A stretch of DNA of 64,000 bases from Thalassotalea loyana (lineage in GTDB: Bacteria; Pseudomonadota; Gammaproteobacteria; Enterobacterales; Alteromonadaceae), in assembly GCF_030161435.1 (NCBI RefSeq), contig NZ_BSSV01000001.1:744001-808000 (forward strand), written 5' to 3'. The notes under the pieces were generated by a model. The model ran no database searches. It had not been told where the DNA came from and saw only the letters and a program-made list of their open reading frames with translations. Positions 8,004 through 16,466 of the stretch are shown piece after piece. The first letter of the stretch is position 1, and each line of letters begins with the position of its first letter. A program made the position numbers and the translations under genes.

Positions 8004-11000
8004 TTAATGACGACGACGGAAAGCAACTAGGCCAGCAAGAATAGCTAAAATGCCACCCATGCTACCACCACTGCTACCAGTGTCTGCTTCTTCGGCTGAT
8101 ACTGAGAAGTCAGCTGACGTTTCATTTACGCCGTCTGAAGCTGTTACGGTTACTACATAGTTACCCGCTTCAGCAATAGTGCCACTAACGGTTGTGCCAT
8201 TGATGCTAACACCTGTTAAACCAGGAGCGCTTACGCTGTAAGTTAAGGCATTACCTTCTGCTTCAACAAATACGCCTGCGATATCGAAACTAAACGAAGT
8301 CGCATTGTCACCAGAAACCATAACTTTAGGTATTACCACAGCTGCAGCCGCTTCTGCCATAACCTCTGGTGCAACATCATTAATATCTTTAACGTATACC
8401 GTCACCATTTGAGGTGTGCCAGTGCCATTGCCTTGTTGAGCCATTACCTGTACTTCGTACATCGTTTGGTTCTCATAATCAATTGCATCTGGGTTAGCAA
8501 TGTATAACTCATGTGTTTCTTGGTTTATAGCAAATGGAGAACCAGGAATAACATTCATGATATGTAATTCGTGCGGTGTCCACTCTGAATCACCAAATGC
8601 GAAGAAGCCCGCTGTGTCTAGTTTAATTTGGCCAACAACGGTGCCCATTTCAGCATCTTCATCAACTGAGAATTTTTGGCCGCCACGAACGTCAGCGTGC
8701 ACTGCACCATCTTCGTCGTCAAAATCAACAAAACCACGTTCAAAGAAGTTATCATCAGTACTAATCACCATAAACTCGCCTTTTGGGCCACCAAATAAGT
8801 CAACTTTTGCTGCAGCAATGGTAACTTCTTCGCCAGGTGCTGCTGTATATGCGTGACTTAATTCAGCCGTTTCTAATGGGTTTTCTTCAGATGTATTACC
8901 GAAACCAATACGTACAGATTTATCAACGGTAACCACTTCACACCAAGTGCCTAACCAACCAGTTTGGCAAACTTCTTCTTCTGCGAAGTAACCGCCTTTA
9001 ACCGGGTTAAATTGAACGATTGGCTCACCTTTATCACGAATTGCATCACGGTCAGTTTCAAGGTGGAAACCTAAGTTTTGATCAAAGTCTTCTACAGAAT
9101 CTAATTCGTGGTGATACATTTCATCAATACAGATTTCAGAAACAACATTTGTACCGTCGTTTGAAAAACGTACTGGTAGTTTTGACTCAGTGTAACGACC
9201 TGTAGGGTTCGTCCAATCGTATTCTTTGTTGTAATCAATGTAGAATGTTGCTGGTTGGCCTTGACTGTTTAACTGAACAAATGGTTGGTTAATAACTTGC
9301 GCTTCATCCCAAATATTAATGCCATTGAATGCTTCATTTGCACCATTGTCTAAAACAATTTGCTCGTGGAATAAGTCGTAGAAGAATAATGGCGCACCAA
9401 TTTTGTCCATGTAATTAGCTAAAGCTACGTTTGCCGGTTGGAAAAAATTAACCGCGATAGATAATTTTTTACCTGAACTACACATCGCTTCATCGTAAAG
9501 ACCACCACCGACTGCGCGAATTTTATGACCAGCTGTGTTCTCTTTTCCCACTGGTTCATTAGTGTTGAATTGAAATATTGGGTAAGCTTCAAACGTTGTA
9601 GCCGACTGTGACTCGTTTACAAAAGATGAAGATAAAGCACGATAGGTTTTATTGCCCCATTCACCATCAGGGTAGTATTGCTCTGCCCAAGTTAATGCGC
9701 CCCATTCAGTTCCGCCTAATTCTTCATTCCATCCTTTATAAATCGGCCATTCAGTAGCAACTGCCATTTTATCAATTGTGGTTTCGTTACGCGCCTGAAT
9801 CATCCAGCCAACATTAATTTCAGGGTTCCCTTCTGATGTTAAAGTAAAGTATCCGTTAACTTCCGTTGATTTTAAATTTTCAGGTGTGTAATCAGCAGTT
9901 GATTGTAATGGCCATTCAGGAAGCATTGTGCCATCGATATTAACTTCAATTGCAACTTCAACAGATGAGTTAGCTGGCACATTTACGCTCGCCGGGTAAT
10001 TAATTTCTAGCGCGTCGTGAGCCGCTTTTTCCCCATTCATCATGTAGCTCATGTTGTATGTTTGAGCACTATCTGAAAGGTTACGCAAAGTAATGTATTT
10101 TGTTACACGCTTTTGTTCGCCAACTTCATGGAAACCAAATTGAACATATGGTTGGTAGCTTGATTTTTCCCATACAATTACAGGAGATGAAATAGCAGCT
10201 TCAACGTCTGTAAGACCATGACCAATCAATAGTAGCTCAGCCATTGCACTTTCAGGGGTTGCGTATTCCATTATGTTGCGTTCAGAAGCAGTATTTGCCA
10301 ACAACGCTTTAATTTCTGCTGGCCCTAATGATGGGTTAGCACCTTTAACAACGGCCGCTGCTGCTGCAATTTTAGCCGCTGCTGATACTGCGTCAGTGCG
10401 CATACCTTTTGTTGCTGCGTCAGGATCTGCATTACTGATTTTTGATACCGGAATATCGTTAGCAATCGCCATAACCTCAGGCTTTAACGCCTTTGAACCA
10501 CGAATTGGTCCAAGTGGTGACCAATCAGCCGCACTTAAGGTGTCATTATCGGATAAAATAGCAGAACCCACAGTAATAGCGTTTGTTGCTGCGCCTTCAG
10601 TTGACGTCCAGCTACGGAAACGGTGCTCTGTATCATTACCGTCGAGGTCTTGCATACCGCCAGCGCCAGCATGAGTAACTATGGTCATTCCTAACGCTGA
10701 AGCGCGTTGGATAATATTCTGAACAATTGTCGAACCACCTGCGCCACCTGCTGCAGTTGGATCAAAGAATGCAGCACCAGAACCAGCATCTAGTAAAACT
10801 ATATCAACATGATCTGAGGTATCGCCGTCTTCATTTGGATCAAGTGCATGCTCTATCGCCATCATCACATAGTCTGAAGTTGCACTGCGAACATCAAATT
10901 GTGTTGGATCCCAGCTGTAAGGTGAGATATTCGTTACTTTGTAAGCAAATAGTTTGGCTGAAGGCGCCAACTGATGAACGATACTTGCTAGTTCGGTACC

Positions 11001-11861
11001 CATACCTGTTGGGTACTCCCAGCCACTCCAATGCGAACCAATTAAGTTTTGGTCGATTGGGTTGGCATCTTCACCGTAGTTTTCACTGTTGAAATCTTTA
11101 CCACCAATAACCACATCTGTCGGGAAACCATCATAACCTGGAATTGCATCGGCTGATTCGTCAACATCTGGTGTTGTCGGGTCATCTTCAACTGCTGGAA
11201 TCGTTGGGCCTACTGCTCCATTTTCAAAGGCTTCCATGTAACTGCCAGCTAAAGGAGGTGTTTCAGGGTCACCATCGTCACCATATTCCCCGCTTCCGCC
11301 GAAAAATGACGAAGTATAATCAATACCTGTTGAAATGATTGCGACAGTAGCGCCTGCACCAGCATCACTGCTGCCAGTTAACGGTTCCATCATGACAATT
11401 TCTTCAGAAACAGCTTCACTGCGTTGCTGGTTCGATAGTGTGTATGACTTGTTGTTCTGTGCAAGTGATGTTGTTCGTACAACTTCGTTTACCGCAGTAA
11501 CACCTGAAATTTGCTGTAATTGTTCTTTAGTGATGTTAGCGCTTGAAACAGTAATGAAATTACCTAATAGACGAGACTGACCAATAATGCGAACTTGATT
11601 ATCAAGTGACTGGATATGATTGATAATACTTTGCTGTTGTTGTGCAACTAAAGCTGCTTCATTCTTGTAGTTGTGTTTACCTTTTACGTAGTTATTCAGT
11701 GCGGGAGCGTGTGAAAGGTGAACGGTAAACTCTACTGTTTGAGCCTGAGTTTGTTTAAAGCCTACACGTGATTCTGCATGGGCACTTGTATCGGCGATAA
11801 CATTACCCGTCAGTAATGCACCACTGATGCATAGCGCTAATGCGCTTTTGTTAAATCTCAT
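8004..11861 (-). CDS. Subtilase-fold secreted protein with lost catalytic residues (pseudoprotease), GlyGly-CTERM
   Basis: Extracellular S8-fold protein of 1285 residues, starting at the ATG at 11861 (AGGA 9 bases upstream; ATG at 11867 is too close to that SD; the long frame upstream to 11999 is not protein-like). Signal peptide MRFNKSALALCISGALL..., then an I9-like propeptide (about 40-130) and an S8 scaffold. The four active-site positions are all changed: Asp motif reads 'VAIISTGIDYT' (Ser, about 177), His motif 'GMGTELASI' (Met for His, about 287), oxyanion motif 'THAGAGG' (Ala for Asn, about 400), and the Ser motif 'DAVSAAAKIA' (Val, about 492) ahead of a well-kept 'NPSLGPAEIKALLANTA'. 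C-terminal half: beta-sandwich regions, a cadherin repeat ending 'DINDVAPE', an Ig-like repeat and a GlyGly-CTERM tail (SGGSMG, hydrophobic span, FRRRH). The reading frame is intact over 3.8 kb, so it is not a decaying pseudogene. Function unknown; probably binding rather than proteolysis. Confidence 0.88.
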   Translation of the reverse strand: MRFNKSALALCISGALLTGNVIADTSAHAESRVGFKQTQAQTVEFTVHLSHAPALNNYVKGKHNYKNEAALVAQQQQSIINHIQSLDNQVRIIGQSRLLGNFITVSSANITKEQLQQISGVTAVNEVVRTTSLAQNNKSYTLSNQQRSEAVSEEIVMMEPLTGSSDAGAGATVAIISTGIDYTSSFFGGSGEYGDDGDPETPPLAGSYMEAFENGAVGPTIPAVEDDPTTPDVDESADAIPGYDGFPTDVVIGGKDFNSENYGEDANPIDQNLIGSHWSGWEYPTGMGTELASIVHQLAPSAKLFAYKVTNISPYSWDPTQFDVRSATSDYVMMAIEHALDPNEDGDTSDHVDIVLLDAGSGAAFFDPTAAGGAGGSTIVQNIIQRASALGMTIVTHAGAGGMQDLDGNDTEHRFRSWTSTEGAATNAITVGSAILSDNDTLSAADWSPLGPIRGSKALKPEVMAIANDIPVSKISNADPDAATKGMRTDAVSAAAKIAAAAAVVKGANPSLGPAEIKALLANTASERNIMEYATPESAMAELLLIGHGLTDVEAAISSPVIVWEKSSYQPYVQFGFHEVGEQKRVTKYITLRNLSDSAQTYNMSYMMNGEKAAHDALEINYPASVNVPANSSVEVAIEVNIDGTMLPEWPLQSTADYTPENLKSTEVNGYFTLTSEGNPEINVGWMIQARNETTIDKMAVATEWPIYKGWNEELGGTEWGALTWAEQYYPDGEWGNKTYRALSSSFVNESQSATTFEAYPIFQFNTNEPVGKENTAGHKIRAVGGGLYDEAMCSSGKKLSIAVNFFQPANVALANYMDKIGAPLFFYDLFHEQIVLDNGANEAFNGINIWDEAQVINQPFVQLNSQGQPATFYIDYNKEYDWTNPTGRYTESKLPVRFSNDGTNVVSEICIDEMYHHELDSVEDFDQNLGFHLETDRDAIRDKGEPIVQFNPVKGGYFAEEEVCQTGWLGTWCEVVTVDKSVRIGFGNTSEENPLETAELSHAYTAAPGEEVTIAAAKVDLFGGPKGEFMVISTDDNFFERGFVDFDDEDGAVHADVRGGQKFSVDEDAEMGTVVGQIKLDTAGFFAFGDSEWTPHELHIMNVIPGSPFAINQETHELYIANPDAIDYENQTMYEVQVMAQQGNGTGTPQMVTVYVKDINDVAPEVMAEAAAAVVIPKVMVSGDNATSFSFDIAGVFVEAEGNALTYSVSAPGLTGVSINGTTVSGTIAEAGNYVVTVTASDGVNETSADFSVSAEEADTGSSGGSMGGILAILAGLVAFRRRH

Positions 11862-11969
11862 TGACATGTTTCCTTTGATTGTTTTTTTGTTATATCGCGG
11901 CGTATTTTTTATTGTTTTTATCCGCTGAGTTTTTTGTAACGAACAAAAAAAACATGAACAATAGTCGTC

Positions 11970-12031
11970 CCGTCTAATTAACCTCGAAATTACTTCCATT
12001 TAACTTCTAATGGACTTCTAAAAAAGTTCTA
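11970..12031 (-). repeat. Six 7-mers at an exact 11-bp period; candidate regulator-binding array
   Basis: Read on the minus strand from 12031 downwards, six 7-base words each separated by 4 bases: TAGAACT, TAGAAGT, TAGAAGT, TGGAAGT, TCGAGGT, TAGACGG. The start positions are spaced exactly 11 bases apart. The first four match the consensus TAGAAGT at 6-7 of 7 positions and the last two at 5 of 7. The array ends about 108 bases upstream of the pseudoprotease start codon. Direct repeats spaced by about one helical turn are the usual binding-site form for OmpR/ToxR-type winged-helix proteins, and one is encoded by the next gene (12196-14274). The link to that protein is inference. Confidence 0.6.
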
Positions 12032-12128
12032 TTTCCTTTTAAAACAACATCTTAATTGTGGTTTTGATTGTTGTTGATTTGTGAGTAATGTTGCATGGGA
12101 AGCTAAATGTCTTACTGAAACCGACCCC

Positions 12129-12147
12129 AAAAGAGCTATAAATAGCT
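12129..12147 (-). terminator. Weak candidate terminator of the regulator gene
   Basis: On the minus strand AGCTA TTTA TAGCT is followed by C and TTTT, about 48 bases after the regulator's stop codon. The 5-bp stem is short, so this is tentative. Confidence 0.3.
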
Positions 12148-12195
12148 GTCTATTTAGTCAATTAATTAAGGGCAAGGATAGTAAAGTCTAATCAA

Positions 12196-14274
12196 CTAGT
12201 GGTGATGTAAAGAAACTGGAATAGCATTTATATCTGCTTCGTTAGTGATTTTTAACGTTGCAATAAATTTGTCCTTTGTGCCAGGTGAAATGCCAAAATA
12301 TTTACGGATTGTATTTTTGGGGAATGTTGAAAGTATCTCTAATGAGCCATCTTGGTTTATCTTTTTAATCTCATCAGTAAATCTATTTCGATAGACATAA
12401 TAGAGTGCGTCATCCATGCAATAAAAAGCACCATAATCATAGGCAGCAAGTTCATTTGTCACTAAAGAGTAGCTCATTGTTCTAGGATTGAAGCGCCAAA
12501 TGCCTGGTTGATTTAATCGCGTCACAAAGAGGTCACCATTTTGAGCTTCGATAGCATACTGTTCATTTGTTTGTGTGATTCTTGTAACTTGAGAGGTAGC
12601 GATCTCTATATTGTATATACCCGACTGCTCTCCATTAGAACTAAAAAAGTAAACAGATTTGCCATCATTCGCCCACGAGAGGTTTTCAACCTGTAAACCA
12701 CCGGTATCTAGCTTTTGTAATTGCTGACTTTCAAAAGTGCCGAGGTATAGGCTAGTTGAGGCATTATCTGATTTCGTTATTTTGACGACATATTGTGATT
12801 CATCCGGCGATACCGCAGGTACTGTCACGTTGCCTAGATCTTTTGTTAAGTTAACACTGTTTAACTTACCCTTTAACCATATAGACCACATGCCACTTCG
12901 GTTTGATAAAAACATTATTTCATTAGACTTTGACAGATATCTTCCATACATATCGCGTGATGAAGAGGAGACGCGACGTGATATTTTCGCGGTTTCAAAA
13001 TCCACTAATGCTACATACTCTTTTGATATATGTTCAGAGATGGCAAGTTGATTGGTTCGTTTATTTAGACTGATTGTACTGGGTAATGTTCGATTTGCGA
13101 TATGGAGTGTTTGATTGTTATCCAAGTCGATGTGGTCAATCACAAACTGCCCATTTTGGGCATAATTAACGATTACCGCATCGTGATCTGAACTCATAGT
13201 AATATCAACAATTGATACTTGCCCACCTAATATCGTTTTGAATTTCCCACCAGCATTTACAACAACGTTATAACTTTGGGAGCCTTTTTCTCTAATGAAT
13301 ACTAATTTTTGGTTGTCTGCAGTCAACTGCGGAGCAAAGTCGGTTTCGTGGACTTGTGGAAATGTAAGCTGTTGCTTATCGCCTGTCTCAAAATCATACT
13401 TAAATAGCGCAGCAGCACCGGCTATACGTTTTGAGTAAATCAAAAAATCATTTGCTGTACTTGACCACGTCACTGCTTTTCTAAAAGGCTGATAATAACA
13501 TCCTGTGTCGATCATTACGTCTTTGTTGGTATCGAGTTCACGTACTCGTATTTCACATTCCCTTTCCTCCGTCAGTCGAAGGTAAGCTAATCGTTTATCA
13601 TCAAATGACCAAGCTGGCGATGTTTCTTCTTGATTTCCCATTGAGATCAAGTTTAGAGAAGCTTGCTCATCAACTAGACTTTTAATATAGATTTGTCCTT
13701 TTTGACCTTCTCGCAACCACTGAAAAGCGATACGTTGACCCGAATTCGAAATAGCAGGGTGCTCTTCAATACCCTCAAATGTTGTAATACTTGTATTTTC
13801 AACTGGAGGCCTAACGGATGATTCAGGGGGAAGTTTTGCAAACAAATAAACGATTAAGCCTAACACTGCGAGTGCCGTTAATAATATTAGGATCTTTCTA
13901 TTGTTAGTAGACTCTGATGGTGTGTTCTTTGAATATTCTGGTTCTGATGTCTCAACCGGAGTTGCTTGAAGTTTTAACTGATAACCGACTTTTGGTATGG
14001 TTTGAAATACTTCCTCTTCAATACCAAGTTCGCTAAATGCCTTACGTAAAGACCAAATTGCATTGGTAACACCGCGTTTACCGACACCTTCATTTCCTAA
14101 CCATATTTTATCAATGGCGTCTTCTTTATTAACTATTTGTTCTTGGCTATTAAGAAACAACATCAAGTAATCAAAGACTTTTGCAGACAATTTAACTTGC
14201 TGATCACCACGCGACAACATCATCGTCTGGCAATCAAGGTGACAATCACGAATAGTGTACTGCAAATGGGTCAT
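12196..14274 (-). CDS. Membrane-anchored winged-helix regulator with periplasmic TolB-like propeller (CadC/ToxR type)
   Basis: A 692-residue one-component regulator. Residues about 5-102 form an OmpR/PhoB-type winged helix, with 'RGVTNAIWSLRKAF' as recognition-helix region and 'TIPKVGYQL' as the wing. A linker leads to one transmembrane span (about 128-146). The remaining 540 residues lie in the periplasm and contain PD40/TolB-like propeller blades, for example 'SPAWSFDDKRLAYLR' and 'LSWANDGKSVYFFS'. The architecture is that of CadC/ToxR-like proteins that sense a periplasmic signal and bind DNA from the membrane. It lies directly upstream of the two secreted subtilase genes on the same strand, so control of those genes is likely but not shown. 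A paralogue with the same layout is at 60680-62776. Start: ATG at 14274. Confidence 0.85.
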   Translation of the reverse strand: MTHLQYTIRDCHLDCQTMMLSRGDQQVKLSAKVFDYLMLFLNSQEQIVNKEDAIDKIWLGNEGVGKRGVTNAIWSLRKAFSELGIEEEVFQTIPKVGYQLKLQATPVETSEPEYSKNTPSESTNNRKILILLTALAVLGLIVYLFAKLPPESSVRPPVENTSITTFEGIEEHPAISNSGQRIAFQWLREGQKGQIYIKSLVDEQASLNLISMGNQEETSPAWSFDDKRLAYLRLTEERECEIRVRELDTNKDVMIDTGCYYQPFRKAVTWSSTANDFLIYSKRIAGAAALFKYDFETGDKQQLTFPQVHETDFAPQLTADNQKLVFIREKGSQSYNVVVNAGGKFKTILGGQVSIVDITMSSDHDAVIVNYAQNGQFVIDHIDLDNNQTLHIANRTLPSTISLNKRTNQLAISEHISKEYVALVDFETAKISRRVSSSSRDMYGRYLSKSNEIMFLSNRSGMWSIWLKGKLNSVNLTKDLGNVTVPAVSPDESQYVVKITKSDNASTSLYLGTFESQQLQKLDTGGLQVENLSWANDGKSVYFFSSNGEQSGIYNIEIATSQVTRITQTNEQYAIEAQNGDLFVTRLNQPGIWRFNPRTMSYSLVTNELAAYDYGAFYCMDDALYYVYRNRFTDEIKKINQDGSLEILSTFPKNTIRKYFGISPGTKDKFIATLKITNEADINAIPVSLHHH

Positions 14275-14412
14275 TTAATAATAGGTTTATAACGGTTAGT
14301 GATAAGCTTATAAGCTTTTTGAAGGGTTATAATAGGGGAAGAGTAGGCTAAAACTCAATAGCGAATCTGATTTTTGAGATATTTAGCCTAATTTATGCTG
14401 AATCTATGAGCG

Positions 14413-14922
14413 TTAAACGTTTTCTTTGAGGTATTGAAAAAGTGCCTTATATTGCTTACCTGGCTTTTCTACTTTGTGCTCTTTAGCTGCTTGTCGAACG
14501 AGCTGGCGCAATTTTTGGCGCTCTAGACCAGGATGTTCAGCTAACAAGGCTTCGATATCGTCATTGTTGCCCGTAACTAATTGGTCCCGAGTTTTTTCAA
14601 GCTTTGCAAACTCAAGGTTTTCTTGTTGGTGTTTATTAGCGAAAAAATCGAGTTTTGCATTGATAGCATCTATGTCGGCTTCGCGTAGCAACTTACCTAA
14701 GTATTGCATGTGGCGTTTATAGGCTTCATGCTTGTTTCTAATTCTGTCTGCTAATTCAAAAGCCTCTTGTACGTCTTCATCTACAGGAAGTTCATTGCGC
14801 TGTTTTTTAGGTAGAGCGGTTAATCGTCGACCGAGATCTTGCAACGCTAGTTTTTCTTGTTTTATTTCTGTTTTACTTTTTAAGTCTTCGTCGAAGAATT
14901 CGTCTTCATGTTCTTTGGTCAT
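14413..14922 (-). CDS. darP: Ribosome maturation factor DarP (YjgA, DUF615)
   Basis: A 169-residue, highly charged, largely helical cytoplasmic protein matching the YjgA/DUF615 family, now called DarP, which associates with late 50S assembly intermediates. Family-typical stretches are visible: 'KREEIKQE-like' N terminus (here KTEIKQEKLALQDLGRRL), 'LRPQLRQLVR-like' segment (here RQKLRQLVRQAAKE) and the C-terminal 'KQYKALFQYLKE'. It is divergent from pmbA, the same neighbour as in E. coli, which supports the assignment. The ATG at 14922 is followed by an acidic leader typical of the family. Confidence 0.93.
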   Translation of the reverse strand: MTKEHEDEFFDEDLKSKTEIKQEKLALQDLGRRLTALPKKQRNELPVDEDVQEAFELADRIRNKHEAYKRHMQYLGKLLREADIDAINAKLDFFANKHQQENLEFAKLEKTRDQLVTGNNDDIEALLAEHPGLERQKLRQLVRQAAKEHKVEKPGKQYKALFQYLKENV

Positions 14923-15071
14923 ATCGGCAATTAATTACGTTGGTTTAATCCGTCGATTATACAAAAAAATCCACCGCGACTCCATTAACCTCTCGATCTT
15001 GCTGACAAAAAGCAGATATTTATCAACACATATGGTTATAATGCGCTATCGAAGTTTGAAGATGAGTCATT

Positions 15072-16415
15072 ATGAACGACAAGGTAGATATTCACCAACA
15101 AATAGACGAAGTAAAACAGCGCGTTGCTAAGGTCTTAGAGCTTGCTAAATCGTTAGGCACAGACGGCGCTGAAGTTGCACTGAGTCGACAACAAGGGTTA
15201 AGCGTTGGTACTCGCTTAGGTGAAGTTGAAAATGTCGAATTTACTAATGATGGCGCTTTAGGGATTACGGTTTATCAAAATGGCCGAAAAGGCAGTGCCT
15301 CAACGGCAGACTTGTCTGATCAAGCATTACAAAAAACAGTAGAAGCTGCTGTTAATATCGCAAAATACACGTCTGAAGATAAATGCTCTGGTTTGGCTGA
15401 CGCTGATAGACTCGCGTATGAGCCTCAATCATTGGATTTGTACCACCCAAAAGCGTTAACAACAGATGACGCTATTGAACTTGCACTTGAGTGTGAAAAT
15501 CATGCGTTAAGTTATGATGAGCGATTAACGAACTCTGATGGTGCGACATTTGCAAGTTTTGAAGGCTTTAAGGTTTATGGTAACAGCCATGGTCAGCTAG
15601 TTGGTTTCCCAAGCTCTCGTCACAGCTTGAGCTGTGTCATGATCGCAAGTGATGGTGACGATATGCAACGTGACTACGCTTACACCGTCAATCGAAATTT
15701 TGATTTGCTAGATAGTGCGCGTTATGTCGGCGAAATGTCTGCCACAGAAACGTTATCACGTCTTGGCAGTCATAAATTAGCGACTTGTAAAACTCCAGTA
15801 ATGTTTAGAGCGGATATTGCTAATACGATTTGGGGACATTTTATTGCTGCAATTAGTGGTGGTAACTTATATCGTAAGTCGTCATTTTTGTTAGATGCGC
15901 TAGGACAACAAATTTTTCCTGAGTTTTTATCTATTGAAGAACGTCCACACATTCATGGAGCATTAGCAAGTAACGCATTTGATAGTGAGGGTGTTGCCAC
16001 ACAAGATCGAGACATAATCAAAGCTGGTACATTAGAGACATTCTTATTAACGAGCTACTCTGCACGCAAGCTAGGAATGGAAACAACAGGCCATGCCGGT
16101 GGAATTCATAACTGGATAGTTTCTAGCCAAGGTGGCGATTTTGAAGCAATGTTAAATAAGCTCGGTACGGGGTTATTGGTGACAGAATTAATGGGGCAAG
16201 GTGTTAACGTGGTAAACGGCGACTACTCGCGAGGTGCAGCTGGCTTTTGGGTTGAAAATGGAAAAATCGTTTACCCAGTTTCTGAAATCACTATTGCTGG
16301 TAATTTACAGCAGATGTTCAAAGGTATTGTTGCAGTAGGCTCGGATATTGATATGAAAGGTAGCATCCGAACTGGCTCTATCATCATCGATGAAATGCAA
16401 GTGGCAGGCAACTAG
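15072..16415 (+). CDS. pmbA: Metalloprotease PmbA (TldE)
   Basis: A 447-residue member of the TldD/PmbA family. With TldD it forms a heterodimeric metalloprotease that processes microcins and degrades CcdA; PmbA is the subunit that lacks the metal ligands. The sequence runs from 'RVLELAKSLGTDGAEVALS' in the N domain to a conserved C-terminal beta-rich half containing 'TTGHAGGIHNWIVS' and 'VNGDYSRGAAGFWVENGKI', both strongly family-specific. The start at 15072 gives the usual length (E. coli 450). Divergent from darP; a strong terminator follows the stop codon. No partner tldD is in the window. Confidence 0.95.
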   Translation: MNDKVDIHQQIDEVKQRVAKVLELAKSLGTDGAEVALSRQQGLSVGTRLGEVENVEFTNDGALGITVYQNGRKGSASTADLSDQALQKTVEAAVNIAKYTSEDKCSGLADADRLAYEPQSLDLYHPKALTTDDAIELALECENHALSYDERLTNSDGATFASFEGFKVYGNSHGQLVGFPSSRHSLSCVMIASDGDDMQRDYAYTVNRNFDLLDSARYVGEMSATETLSRLGSHKLATCKTPVMFRADIANTIWGHFIAAISGGNLYRKSSFLLDALGQQIFPEFLSIEERPHIHGALASNAFDSEGVATQDRDIIKAGTLETFLLTSYSARKLGMETTGHAGGIHNWIVSSQGGDFEAMLNKLGTGLLVTELMGQGVNVVNGDYSRGAAGFWVENGKIVYPVSEITIAGNLQQMFKGIVAVGSDIDMKGSIRTGSIIIDEMQVAGN

Positions 16416-16435
16416 CAACGACTATTGAATTGAAC

Positions 16436-16463
16436 AAAGGGCACATTGAGTGCCCTTTTTTTT
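16436..16463 (+). terminator. Rho-independent terminator of pmbA, possibly shared with mgtE
   Basis: Stem GGGCAC / GTGCCC (16439-16444 and 16450-16455), extended by AAA/TTT, loop ATTGA, followed by eight T's. On the opposite strand the hairpin also follows the mgtE stop, but with a poorer T-run. Confidence 0.9.
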
Positions 16464-16466
16464 AAC

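Larger units (their letters stand above)
11862..12195. other. 334-base intergenic region upstream of the pseudoprotease gene
   Basis: AT-rich region between the start of the subtilase-fold gene and the stop of the regulator gene, both on the minus strand. It holds the phased direct-repeat array at 11970-12031 and a weak hairpin near 12134-12147. I could not pick out a convincing -35/-10 pair, which would fit a promoter that needs an activator. Confidence 0.6.

Noticed and set aside
10273-10674. 133-residue Ala-rich plus-strand frame inside the pseudoprotease gene
   Set aside because: Shadow of the Ala-rich helix region of the minus-strand protein; considered because the pseudoprotease is unusual, but codon pattern and conservation favour the minus strand.
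11862-11999. 46-residue N-terminal extension of the pseudoprotease frame
   Set aside because: The extension is Cys/Lys-rich and unlike a signal peptide; the internal ATG at 11861 has a good SD and gives a normal signal sequence.
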